The notes under the pieces: generated by a model
What the model saw: the letters and a program-made list of their open reading frames with translations, nothing else
What the model was told of the DNA's origin: nothing
Database searches by the model: none
Source of the DNA: Pseudomonas sp. PSB18
GTDB lineage: Bacteria > Pseudomonadota > Gammaproteobacteria > Pseudomonadales > Pseudomonadaceae
Assembly: GCF_014596565.1 (NCBI RefSeq)
Contig: NZ_NOIN01000002.1
Coordinates: 124,001 to 188,000, forward strand
Direction of reading: 5' to 3'
Length of the DNA: 64,000 bases
Shown: positions 18,022-26,041 of the stretch, piece after piece
Position numbering within the stretch: position 1 is the stretch's first letter
Layout of the letters: each line of letters opens with the position of its first letter
Made by a program: the position numbers and the translations under genes

Positions 18022-19242
18022 TTAAGCCGCATCGCGTTTGGCTTCGTTGCGGTAAGCCTCTACGGCCGCGATCAGCGCCTGGAGAATCGCCGCGCTGTCG
18101 CCGATCACCGACAGATCCGCCCGTTTGATCATGTCGCAACCCGGGTCGAGGTTGATCGCCACCACCTTGTCGCAGGCACCGATGCCTTGCAGGTGCTGGA
18201 TCGCCCCGGAAATCCCCACGGCCACATAAACCCGTGCGGTGACCCAGGTACCACTGGCGCCGACCTGACGGTCCCGGGCCATGAAACCATCGTCCACCGC
18301 CACCCGCGAAGCGCCTTCAGTGGCCCCCAGGGCCGCAGCGGTCTGATGGAACAGCGCCCAGTCCTTGACCCCGTTGCCGCCGGAGAAAATGAATTCGGCT
18401 TCGGCCATCGGGATCGCGCCCGGATCCACCGCCACCGCCCCCAGGTCCTCGATGCGCGACAGGCTACGGGCCACGCTTGTGGATAACTCCACCGGCAACG
18501 CCTCGTGTCGGGTTTCGCTGACCGGTTCGGCACATTCGGCCGCCGCCAGGATCAACCGGGCCAAAGGCCGGGCCAAGTCTTGCAGGCCAGCGCCGGCGCG
18601 ACCGATGCATTCCTCACCCTTGACCTGCCAGACGCGGGTAGCCGGACGCTCGCCCAAGGCCGCGGCGAAGCGCCGGCCCAGTTCGGCGCCACCGCTGCGG
18701 CTGTCAGGCAGCAACCAATGCCGCGGATTGAACTGGTTATCCACAGCGCGCAGGCCTTGCACACGTTGTTCCGGTGCATAACCGCTGAATTCCTCGCCGT
18801 CCAGCACCAACAGCCGGTCGACGCCGGCCGTGGCGAACGCGCTTTCCTTATGCTCGCCGAAGACCACTGCCAGCACGGCACCGTCCGTACCGGCCAGCTG
18901 ATGAGCCAGGCCCAACAGATCCCGGTCGTGACTGCTGAGGCGTCCGCCCACCATGTCCGGCACCACACAGATGTGGAATGCCGGTTGCGGCACTTGATGC
19001 AACGGCAGTTGCACTTCAGTCGCGGCGCTGCGCTTGGCCGTGCCGCCCTGCTGGGCGCCGCTGCGGTCGATACGCTTGATACCGTTGGGGCCGATGAAGC
19101 CGACGCCATGGACATTCTTGCGAACGATGCCGTTGGGCCCCATCCAGCTGTGCTGGACCGGTTGCATGGCCGCGTGCAGCGGGTGCAGGCGGTTGCGGGC
19201 GATCCACTCGGCGCGAGGGTCGCGGCGGATGATGTCGCTCAT
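18022..19242 (-). CDS. etfA: Electron transfer flavoprotein alpha subunit with N-terminal extension
   Basis: A 406-residue ETF alpha-type subunit. The C-terminal FAD domain is clear: VYVAVGISGAIQHLQGI and VVAINLDPGCDMIKRADLSVIGD (about 338-385). Usual ETF alpha is near 310-320 residues; here about 85 extra residues precede the first strand FHICVVPDM and contain two GPNGI motifs (HSWMGPNGIVRK and VGFIGPNGIKRI). The ATG overlaps the dgcB stop codon by one base, so translation is coupled. It probably carries electrons from dimethylglycine oxidation to the respiratory chain. Two perfect DnaA boxes lie in the coding sequence. Confidence 0.9.
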   Translation of the reverse strand: MSDIIRRDPRAEWIARNRLHPLHAAMQPVQHSWMGPNGIVRKNVHGVGFIGPNGIKRIDRSGAQQGGTAKRSAATEVQLPLHQVPQPAFHICVVPDMVGGRLSSHDRDLLGLAHQLAGTDGAVLAVVFGEHKESAFATAGVDRLLVLDGEEFSGYAPEQRVQGLRAVDNQFNPRHWLLPDSRSGGAELGRRFAAALGERPATRVWQVKGEECIGRAGAGLQDLARPLARLILAAAECAEPVSETRHEALPVELSTSVARSLSRIEDLGAVAVDPGAIPMAEAEFIFSGGNGVKDWALFHQTAAALGATEGASRVAVDDGFMARDRQVGASGTWVTARVYVAVGISGAIQHLQGIGACDKVVAINLDPGCDMIKRADLSVIGDSAAILQALIAAVEAYRNEAKRDAA

Positions 19243-21191
19243 TAATGCACCTCCGCAGGTTCACGTTTGGCCGGGGCCGCAGACTTGCTCGGCGCTGCCT
19301 CTTCGAGCAGGGCATCGGCCACCAGCTCGGCGATGTCTTTGATCATCGGCCGGGGCTCGACCACACCTTCGAGCATCGCGGTGCACTGTGGACAGCCCAC
19401 AGCCACCAGCTCGGCGCCGGTTTCGCGGATGTCTTCCATGCGCATGTCAGGGATCCGCTGCTTGCCCGGGATGTCGGTGATCGGCGCACCGCCGCCACCG
19501 CCGCAGCAACGCGAACGGAAACCGGAACGCTGCATTTCCTTGACCTCGATCCCCAGGGCGCGCAGCACCTGGCGTGGCGCCTCGTATTCGCCGTTGTAGC
19601 GGCCCAGGTAGCACGGGTCGTGATACGTCACGCTGTCACCCTTGTGCTGGCCGAGGTTGAGCGCGCCGGCGTCGATGACTTCCGCCAGGTAGGTGCTGTG
19701 GTGCTGCACCAGGTAGTTGCCATCGAAGGCGCCGTATTCATTTTTCAGCACGTGGAAACTGTGGGGGTCGCAGGTCACGATGCGGTTGAAACTGTATTTG
19801 GCCAGGGTCTGGATATTGCGCTTGGCCAACAGTTGGAACGTCGCTTCATCACCGAGGCGTCGGGCCACGTCGCCGCTGTCGCGCTCTTCAAGACCGAGCA
19901 CGGCGAAGTCGACGTTCGCGGCCTTCAGCACTTTGACGAAGGCGCGCAAGGTGCGCTGGTTGCGCATGTCGAAGGCACCGTCACCGACCCAGAACAGTAC
20001 GTCGGTGGATTTCTTCTCGCTGAGCAGGTTCAGGTTCAAGTCCGCCGCCCAGTTCATCCGGCCACCCGGGGCGAAGCCGCCAGGGTTATCGGTGGCGATG
20101 AGATTTTCCAGCACTTCGGCGCCCTTGTTCGGCGTGGCGCCTTTTTCCAGGGTCAGGTGCCGGCGCATGTCGACGATGGCGTCGACGTGCTCGATCATCA
20201 TCGGGCATTCCTCGACGCAGGCACGGCAGGTGGTGCAGGACCACAGCGTCTCGGCATCCACCAGGCCGTTGACGATCGGCTGGTGAGGATTACCGCCATG
20301 CTCGCCCACCGGTTTGCCCGGATACGGGCTGCCGGCGAACTTCGCATCGGTGCCGCCGGCCAGGCCGACGACCATGTCCTGGATGAGTTTCTTCGGGTTC
20401 AGCGGCTGGCCGGCGGCGAACGCCGGACAGGCTGCTTCACACTTGCCGCACTGCACGCAGGCGTCGAAGCCGAGCAACTGGTTCCAGGTGAAGTCCTTGG
20501 GTTTTTCCACACCCAACGGTGCGGCCGGATCGTTCAGGTCCAGCGGCTTCAGACCAGTGGAGCGACCGCCGCCAAAGCGCTCGGCACGACGGTGCCAGGC
20601 CAGGTGCAGGGCACCGGCAAAGGCATGCTTCATCGGCCCGCCCCAGGTCATGCCGAACAACAGCTCCGACACGCCCCACAACACGCCGACGCCCAGGATC
20701 GCCGCCAACAGCCAACCACCGAAGTTCTCCGGGAGAATGCCGGCCACCGGCAAGGTCACCAGGAAGAACGACGCCGAGAACGCCAACAGGCTTTTCGGCA
20801 GGCGCATCCACGGCCCTTTCGACAGGCGCGACGGCGGATTGCGCCGACGCAGGTAGACAAAGATCGCGCCGACGAACATCACCGCCGACATCAATAACAG
20901 CGCATAGCCGAGGAAACGGTTATGCAGGCCGAAACCGTGCACCAGGATCGCCAGCACCAGCGACGCCACCGCACCACCGGCCGTGGCAACGTGGGTGTTG
21001 GCAATGTATTTGTCCCGCGCCACCACGTGGTGCAAATCCACCATGTAGCGCTTGGGCATGGCAAAGAGGCCGCCGATCAGGTTGACCTTGGACGGTCGCC
21101 CCCGACGCCACATGTTCACCCGCCGCAAGGCGCCGAGGACCGCGAGGCCCAGAGCGGCGAACAGCAGGATGGGAAGAAGGGTGTTCAGCAT
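19242..21191 (-). CDS. dgcB: Dimethylglycine catabolism iron-sulfur membrane protein
   Basis: A 649-residue partner of DgcA, needed to grow on dimethylglycine in Pseudomonas. The N-terminal ~200 residues hold several membrane helices. Two 4Fe-4S motifs follow, CVQCGKCEAACP near residue 245 and CTTCRACVEECP near 318, then two heterodisulfide-reductase-type CCG regions (HDPCYLGRYN with RCCGGGGG, and VGCPQC). It therefore looks like a membrane electron conduit between DgcA/ETF and the quinone pool. The start is MLNTLLPI at 21191; the longer frame has no supporting signal. A REP pair separates it from dgcA. Confidence 0.92.
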   Translation of the reverse strand: MLNTLLPILLFAALGLAVLGALRRVNMWRRGRPSKVNLIGGLFAMPKRYMVDLHHVVARDKYIANTHVATAGGAVASLVLAILVHGFGLHNRFLGYALLLMSAVMFVGAIFVYLRRRNPPSRLSKGPWMRLPKSLLAFSASFFLVTLPVAGILPENFGGWLLAAILGVGVLWGVSELLFGMTWGGPMKHAFAGALHLAWHRRAERFGGGRSTGLKPLDLNDPAAPLGVEKPKDFTWNQLLGFDACVQCGKCEAACPAFAAGQPLNPKKLIQDMVVGLAGGTDAKFAGSPYPGKPVGEHGGNPHQPIVNGLVDAETLWSCTTCRACVEECPMMIEHVDAIVDMRRHLTLEKGATPNKGAEVLENLIATDNPGGFAPGGRMNWAADLNLNLLSEKKSTDVLFWVGDGAFDMRNQRTLRAFVKVLKAANVDFAVLGLEERDSGDVARRLGDEATFQLLAKRNIQTLAKYSFNRIVTCDPHSFHVLKNEYGAFDGNYLVQHHSTYLAEVIDAGALNLGQHKGDSVTYHDPCYLGRYNGEYEAPRQVLRALGIEVKEMQRSGFRSRCCGGGGGAPITDIPGKQRIPDMRMEDIRETGAELVAVGCPQCTAMLEGVVEPRPMIKDIAELVADALLEEAAPSKSAAPAKREPAEVH

Positions 21192-21254
21192 GGTGAAGCT
21201 CCCAAAGACCTCAGGTCTTGCAGGCACAGAAACCTGGATGTCTTGCTCGATTCC

Positions 21255-21343
21255 TGTGGGAGCAAGGCTTGCCCGCGATGGGATTGACTCGGTCAGTCAG
21301 ATGCTCCGTATCGCTGCTATCGCGGGCAAGCCTTGCTCCCACA
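21255..21343. repeat. REP pair inside the dgc operon, between dgcA and dgcB
   Basis: Inverted TGTGGGAGCAAGGC..GCCCGCGAT copies fill most of the 169-base gap between the dgcA stop and the dgcB start. A perfect DnaA box (21347-21355) sits directly beside it. The hairpin may lower or stabilise the downstream mRNA. Confidence 0.85.
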
Positions 21344-21360
21344 GGGTTATCCACAAGCCG

Positions 21361-23421
21361 TTAGAAATCCTTGCACAGCCGCAGGGCGTCGTAGATCGCG
21401 GCGTGGGTATTACGCTGCGCCACACAGTCGCCGATGCGGAACAGCAGGTAGCCATCGCCGCTCTGCTCCAGGCACGGTTGCGGCTTGATCGCGAACAGGG
21501 CTTCGACGTCGATCTGGCCCTTGTTGCGCGAACCCTCCTTGAGGGCGTAGTAGATTTCCTCGTCCGGCCGCACGCCGTTCTCTACCACCACCTGGTCCAC
21601 TACGCGCTCTTCCTTGGCACCGGTGTATTCGTTCTCCAGCACCGCCACCAGCTTGTCGCCTTCGCGGTAGACCTTCTCCAGCATCATGTCCCCGGTCATG
21701 ATCACTTCTTTCGGGTACATGCTGCGGTAGTAGGTGGGGAACGACGTCCCGCCAATGGCCACGCCCGGCTTGATGTCGTCGGTAACGATCTCGACCTGGC
21801 TGCCCTTGTCGGCGAGGAAGTCGGCCACCGACATGCCGGTGAACTCGCAGATGGTGTCGTAGACCAGCACGTTCTTGCCCGGTGCGACCTTGCCGTCAAG
21901 CACGTCCCAACTGCTGACCACCAGCCCCTCGGCGGCGCCCCAGTGTTCGTTCTGTTCCAGGAACGGATGCCCGCCGACAGCGAGTACTACCACGTCCGGA
22001 CGCAGGTCCATGATGGTCGCCGCGTCGGCCGCCACGCCCAGGCGCAGGTCGACTTTCAGCCGCGCCAGTTCCAGTTGGAACCAACGGGTGATACCAGCGA
22101 TCTGGTCCCGTTGCGGGGCTTTCGAGGCGGTGGTGATTTGCCCACCAATGAATTCCTTCTTCTCGAACAGGGTCACGTCGTGCCCACGTTCGGCCGCCAC
22201 GCGAGCGGCTTCCATCCCGGCCGGGCCGGCACCGACCACCACCACCTTGCGTTTCGGCCCGGTGGATTTCTCGATGATGTGCGGCACGCCCATGTATTCA
22301 CGGGAGGTCGCGGCGTTCTGGATGCATAGGACGTCCAGGCCCTGGTACTGACGGTCGATGCAGTAGTTGGCACCGACGCACTGCTTGATCTGGTCGACCT
22401 GGCCCATCTTGATCTTGGCGATCAGGTGCGGGTCGGCGATGTGGGCGCGGGTCATGCCGACCATGTCGACGTAACCGCCCTCCAGGATCCGCGTGGCCTG
22501 GTTCGGGTCCTTGATGTTCTGCGCGTGCAGCACCGGGACCTTGACCACTTCCTTGATACCGGCGGCCAGGTGCAGGAACGGCTCCGGTGGATAACTCATG
22601 TTCGGGATAACGTTGGCCAGGGTGTTGTGGGTGTCGCAACCCGAACCCACGACGCCGATGAAGTCCAGCGTGCCCGTGTCGTCGTAGTACTTGGCGATCT
22701 GCTTCATGTCTTCGTGGGACAGGCCGTCCGGGTGGAACTCGTCACCGCAGATGCGCATGCCCACGCAAAAGTCGTCGCCCACTTCGGCGCGCACGGCCTT
22801 GAGCACTTCCAGGCCGAACTTCATCCGGCCTTCGAAGGTGCCGCCCCATTCGTCGGTACGCTTGTTGACCCGCGGACTCCAGAACTGGTCGATCATGTGC
22901 TGGTGCACGGCGGACAGCTCGACGCCGTCCAGGCCACCGGCCTTGGCCCGGCGCGCGGCCTGGGCGTAGTTGCCGATCACCCGCCAGATTTCTTCCGGCT
23001 CGATGGTCTTGCACGTGGCACGGTGCACCGGCTCACGGACACCGGACGGCGACATCAGGGTCGGCCAGTTGAAGCCGTCCCAGCGCGAGCGACGGCCCAT
23101 GTGGGTAATCTGGATCATGATCTTGGCGCCATGCTTGTGCATGGCGTCGGCCAGGTTCTGGAAGTGCGGAATGATGCGGTCGGTGGACAGGTTCACCGAG
23201 CTCCACCATTCCTGCGGGCTGTCGATGGCGACCACCGACGAACCACCGCAGATCGCCAGGCCGATGCCGCCCTTGGCCTTCTCTTCGTAATACTTCACGT
23301 ACCGGTCGGTGGTCATCCCGCCGTCAGTGGCATAGACCTCGGCGTGAGCGGTGCTGAGCACGCGGTTGCGGATGGTCAGTTTGCCGATCTGGATCGGCTG
23401 GAACATTGCTTCAAAAGCCAT
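21361..23421 (-). CDS. dgcA: Dimethylglycine demethylase subunit A (OYE/TMADH-type flavoprotein)
   Basis: A 686-residue flavoprotein that demethylates dimethylglycine to sarcosine. The N-terminal ~370 residues form an old-yellow-enzyme barrel; then comes a 4Fe-4S-type region and a C-terminal FAD/NAD-binding half starting VVVVGAGPAGMEAAR near residue 394. The iron-sulfur region reads CVGANYC..(11)..C: C348, C354 and C366 are present but the usual second ligand is A351. The start MAFEAMFQP follows the DUF5943-like gene by 15 bases. Its place upstream of dgcB and the ETF pair is the order known in Pseudomonas. Confidence 0.94.
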   Translation of the reverse strand: MAFEAMFQPIQIGKLTIRNRVLSTAHAEVYATDGGMTTDRYVKYYEEKAKGGIGLAICGGSSVVAIDSPQEWWSSVNLSTDRIIPHFQNLADAMHKHGAKIMIQITHMGRRSRWDGFNWPTLMSPSGVREPVHRATCKTIEPEEIWRVIGNYAQAARRAKAGGLDGVELSAVHQHMIDQFWSPRVNKRTDEWGGTFEGRMKFGLEVLKAVRAEVGDDFCVGMRICGDEFHPDGLSHEDMKQIAKYYDDTGTLDFIGVVGSGCDTHNTLANVIPNMSYPPEPFLHLAAGIKEVVKVPVLHAQNIKDPNQATRILEGGYVDMVGMTRAHIADPHLIAKIKMGQVDQIKQCVGANYCIDRQYQGLDVLCIQNAATSREYMGVPHIIEKSTGPKRKVVVVGAGPAGMEAARVAAERGHDVTLFEKKEFIGGQITTASKAPQRDQIAGITRWFQLELARLKVDLRLGVAADAATIMDLRPDVVVLAVGGHPFLEQNEHWGAAEGLVVSSWDVLDGKVAPGKNVLVYDTICEFTGMSVADFLADKGSQVEIVTDDIKPGVAIGGTSFPTYYRSMYPKEVIMTGDMMLEKVYREGDKLVAVLENEYTGAKEERVVDQVVVENGVRPDEEIYYALKEGSRNKGQIDVEALFAIKPQPCLEQSGDGYLLFRIGDCVAQRNTHAAIYDALRLCKDF

Positions 23422-23436
23422 GGCGCAATCCTCGAC

Positions 23437-23967
23437 TTACAACGGCTTGGTGATGAACAGGCCGTCGTCGTGGCCTTCTTCAGAGCCACCATAGACCTGT
23501 TCGGCCACGGTGCGGATCGAACTGCCGCGTGCGGCGAGGATCTGGTCCATGGCACCGGCGAACCAGCCGGTGAACATGTAGTCGACCTTGCGTCCGACCT
23601 TGCCGTACACATAGACGAATGCCGAGTGTTCGAGCTTGACGCTGCAGGTGCCTTTGTCGAGGTCGATGTCCTGGATCTTGAACAGGCCCCAACCACGTTG
23701 CGACAGGCGCTTCATGTAGTGCTCGAACACCGCGACGCCTTCCAGGCCATGGCATTCGGCTTCTTTTTCACACCAGTGCCAGGCGGATTTGTAGCCGGCC
23801 TTGTAGAGGATCTCGGCGTAGGCGTCAGCGCCCAGCACTTCCTCGATGCCCATGTGGTTGTTGACGAAGAAGTGACGTGGCACATAGAGCATCGGCAGGG
23901 CGTCGGAGGTCCAGACACCGGTTTCGCTGTCGACTTCGATAGGCAGTTGAGGGGCGATTTTGGCCAT
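23437..23967 (-). CDS. DUF5943-like (V4R-related) protein of the dgc operon, unknown function
   Basis: A 176-residue soluble protein at the position of PA5397, between the dipeptidase gene and dgcA. It starts MAKIAPQLPIEVDSETGVWT and has a conserved-looking middle (VPRHFFVNNHMGIEEVLG, AWHWCEKEAECHG) and C-terminal VDYMFTGWFAGAMDQI. The C-terminal half recalls V4R small-ligand domains (ligand sensing or cofactor handling), which is a weak assignment. Its fixed place in the operon suggests a helper of dimethylglycine oxidation, but nothing in the sequence shows the role. Confidence 0.75.
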   Translation of the reverse strand: MAKIAPQLPIEVDSETGVWTSDALPMLYVPRHFFVNNHMGIEEVLGADAYAEILYKAGYKSAWHWCEKEAECHGLEGVAVFEHYMKRLSQRGWGLFKIQDIDLDKGTCSVKLEHSAFVYVYGKVGRKVDYMFTGWFAGAMDQILAARGSSIRTVAEQVYGGSEEGHDDGLFITKPL

Positions 23968-24047
23968 TGAAACTTGACTCCGGAAATTCGTGATGTTGCC
24001 TGCGACGCGGTTGGCCGCAGGTAAAGGATTCAGTGCAGCAGCGGCGT

Positions 24048-25025
24048 TTATTCGCCCCAGACGTCCTTGAGGACATTGACCCAGTTCTCACCCATGATCT
24101 TGCGCACCACTCGCTCGGAATGGCCGCGCTTGAGCAGTGTCTCGGTGAGGTTCGGGAACTCGCCCACGGTGCGGATGCCCAGGGGATTGATGATCTTGCC
24201 GAAGCTGGTCAGACGGCGGGCATAGCCCTTGTCGTGGGTCAGCATCTCGAAGAACGCCTGGTCGTGGCCCTGGGTGAAGTCGGTACCGATGCCAATGGCG
24301 TCCTCACCGACGATGTTCATGGTGTATTCGATGGCTTCGGCGTAGTCGTCGATGGTCGAATCGATGCCCTTGGCCAGGAACGGCGCGAACATGGTCACGC
24401 CGACGAAGCCACCGTGGTCGGCGATGAACTTCAGCTCTTCATCGGACTTGTTGCGCGGGTGCTCTTTCAGGCCGGACGGCAGGCAGTGGGAATAGCAGAC
24501 CGGCTTCTTCGACTCGAGGATGACTTCTTCAGAGGTCTTGGAACCGACGTGGGACAGGTCGCACATGATGCCGACACGGTTCATCTCGGCGACGATTTCA
24601 CGACCGAAGCCCGACAGGCCGCCGTCGCGTTCGTAGCAGCCGGTGCCGACCAGGTTCTGGGTGTTGTAGCACATCTGCACCACACCGACGCCGAGCTGCT
24701 TGAAGATCTCGACGTAACCGAGCTGGTCTTCGAAGGCGTGGGCATTCTGAAAGCCGAAGATGATGCCGGTCTTGCCCTGTTCCTTGGCGAGGCGGATGTC
24801 CGCGGTGGTTTTCACCGGGATCACCAGGTCGCTGTTTTCGCGGATCAGTTTCTGGCTGGCTGCGATGTTGTTGATGGTGGCCTGGAAGCCTTCCCATACC
24901 GACACGGTGCAGTTGGCAGCGGTCAGGCCGCCCTTACGCATGTCTTCGAACAGGTCGCGGTTCCATTTGGCAATGATCAGCCCGTCGATAACGATGCTGT
25001 CGGCGTGCAATTCGGCTGGGCTCAT
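24048..25025 (-). CDS. Membrane dipeptidase family (peptidase M19) protein
   Basis: A 325-residue renal-dipeptidase-type amidohydrolase. Metal-site and family features seen are DLSHVGSKTSEEVILESKKPVCYSHC and GTDFTQGHDQ. The usual first motif DGHND is replaced by VIDGLIIAKWNRDLFEDM, so the first metal site may differ. It is the first gene of the dgc operon (PA5396 position). It may act on a betaine-related dipeptide or on another amide rather than peptides; that is speculation from context. The start ATG at 25025 follows AGGGGACTGCCTG. Confidence 0.85.
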   Translation of the reverse strand: MSPAELHADSIVIDGLIIAKWNRDLFEDMRKGGLTAANCTVSVWEGFQATINNIAASQKLIRENSDLVIPVKTTADIRLAKEQGKTGIIFGFQNAHAFEDQLGYVEIFKQLGVGVVQMCYNTQNLVGTGCYERDGGLSGFGREIVAEMNRVGIMCDLSHVGSKTSEEVILESKKPVCYSHCLPSGLKEHPRNKSDEELKFIADHGGFVGVTMFAPFLAKGIDSTIDDYAEAIEYTMNIVGEDAIGIGTDFTQGHDQAFFEMLTHDKGYARRLTSFGKIINPLGIRTVGEFPNLTETLLKRGHSERVVRKIMGENWVNVLKDVWGE

Positions 25026-25259
25026 CAGGCAGTCCCCTTTTATCGGATTTCATGCGCCGAATCGTCTGCCGGCGCTTTGGGGCCAGCATATGCCTGAGGG
25101 CCGTGGCGACCCGGTGCAAAAACGACAGGGGAATTGCCGAAAGCGTCAATCCACGACAAAGGGCCGTGCGAGGCCCACCCTCCCCGTCTGTTCTTTGCCC
25201 GACGCTTGCGCCAGAATCCGCTGCATCACTGGTTTTCACTGGACTCGAGCGGCAACGCA
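25026..25259. promoter_or_regulatory. Upstream region of the dgc operon and of the LprI-like gene
   Basis: Shared divergent promoter region. CGAC-N12-CGACAG lies at 25107-25128 and the same spaced pattern recurs before cbcX (37696-37717). Both operons are GbdR-controlled in known Pseudomonas, so a site is plausible, but the match is short and found by eye. Confidence 0.3.
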
Positions 25260-25661
25260 ATGAAATCAATCTTCCTGGCTTTGGCACTGATCAGCACCGT
25301 CGCCCACGCGACCGAAGACACCGAACAGAATCCCTGCGACGCCGTCGAAAACGACGTCCAGACCCTGGCCTGCTCGGTCTACGGCAGGACCGCCGCCGAA
25401 CAGTTGTTGAGCGAAAACCTGCAAGGCCTCTACGAACGCCTGCAAACCCGCTACGGCAGCGACAAACCCCAGCTCAACGACATCACCGGCAAGATCAAAG
25501 CCGCCCAGCAACTGTGGCAGAAGCAGCGCGACGCCGATTGCGCCATCGCCGCCTTCCCGGCCAAACCGGGCAGTGAAGCGTACAAAATAGCCGAAAACGA
25601 CTGCATGGCCCAGGTGAGCGATGATCGGTCGGAGTTTTTGGAGTCAATTGGGCAGGAGTAA
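25260..25661 (+). CDS. Secreted LprI-like (DUF1311) protein
   Basis: A 133-residue protein with a signal peptide (MKSIFLALALISTVAHA, cleavage near residue 17). The mature part has four cysteines and the family pattern LQTRYGSDKPQLNDITGKIKAAQQLWQKQRDADCA ... DCMAQV, typical of lysozyme-inhibitor LprI-type DUF1311 proteins. It should be periplasmic. The start ATG at 25260 is used because it gives the signal peptide directly; the frame is open further upstream. The small HTH gene overlaps the end of this region. Confidence 0.85.
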   Translation: MKSIFLALALISTVAHATEDTEQNPCDAVENDVQTLACSVYGRTAAEQLLSENLQGLYERLQTRYGSDKPQLNDITGKIKAAQQLWQKQRDADCAIAAFPAKPGSEAYKIAENDCMAQVSDDRSEFLESIGQE

Positions 25662-25663
25662 AT

Positions 25664-25900
25664 TTGCTAGTGAATAGTCATCTGATTCCCCATGAAGTTG
25701 TCGACCGTATGGTCGACAACGCAACCCCCATCCGTGCCTGGCGCGAACATCTGAACCTGACCCAGGACGACGTCGCCAAGCGCCTGGGCATTTCGCAACC
25801 GGCCTTTGCCCAGCAGGAGTCCGTTGCAAAACCCCGCCGGGCCACTCGCGAGAAGATCGCCGCGGCCTTTGGTATCCATGCCGATCAACTGGAGCTCTAG
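25664..25900 (+). CDS. Small XRE-type helix-turn-helix protein (antitoxin-like)
   Basis: A 78-residue protein with an XRE helix-turn-helix: RAWREHLNLTQDDVAKRLGISQPAFAQQE. The length and the C-terminal REKIAAAFGIHADQLEL resemble antitoxins of type II systems, but no toxin gene lies next to it. The first codon is TTG at 25664 (AGGAG five bases upstream); GTG at 25670 is the alternative. It begins three bases after the LprI-like stop codon, so both may be on one transcript. Confidence 0.75.
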   Translation: MLVNSHLIPHEVVDRMVDNATPIRAWREHLNLTQDDVAKRLGISQPAFAQQESVAKPRRATREKIAAAFGIHADQLEL

Positions 25901-25936
25901 TGTTCGAATCCCCGAACCGGCCTCACAGTCCACTAG

Positions 25937-25966
25937 CCGCCAACTGTCAACTTTGACAGTTGGCGG
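25937..25966. promoter_or_regulatory. 30-bp palindrome with lux-box geometry
   Basis: Arms CCGCCAACTGTCAA and TTGACAGTTGGCGG are perfect over 14 bases around a CT centre. The core reads CT-N12-AG, the lux-box pattern bound by LuxR-type regulators. No T-run follows, so it does not look like a terminator. A TAGGAT hexamer lies about 35 bases downstream of the centre, before the gene at 26042. Confidence 0.5.
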
Positions 25967-26041
25967 GCCAAACAGAGAAGCCTAGGATCAGCACGTGACA
26001 GGAATTCACGTGACTTCGGCCTAATCGCCAGGGAGCTGATC

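Noticed and set aside
25664..25900. A full toxin-antitoxin system
   Set aside because: Only the XRE-type protein is present; the neighbouring gene is a secreted DUF1311 protein, not a toxin.
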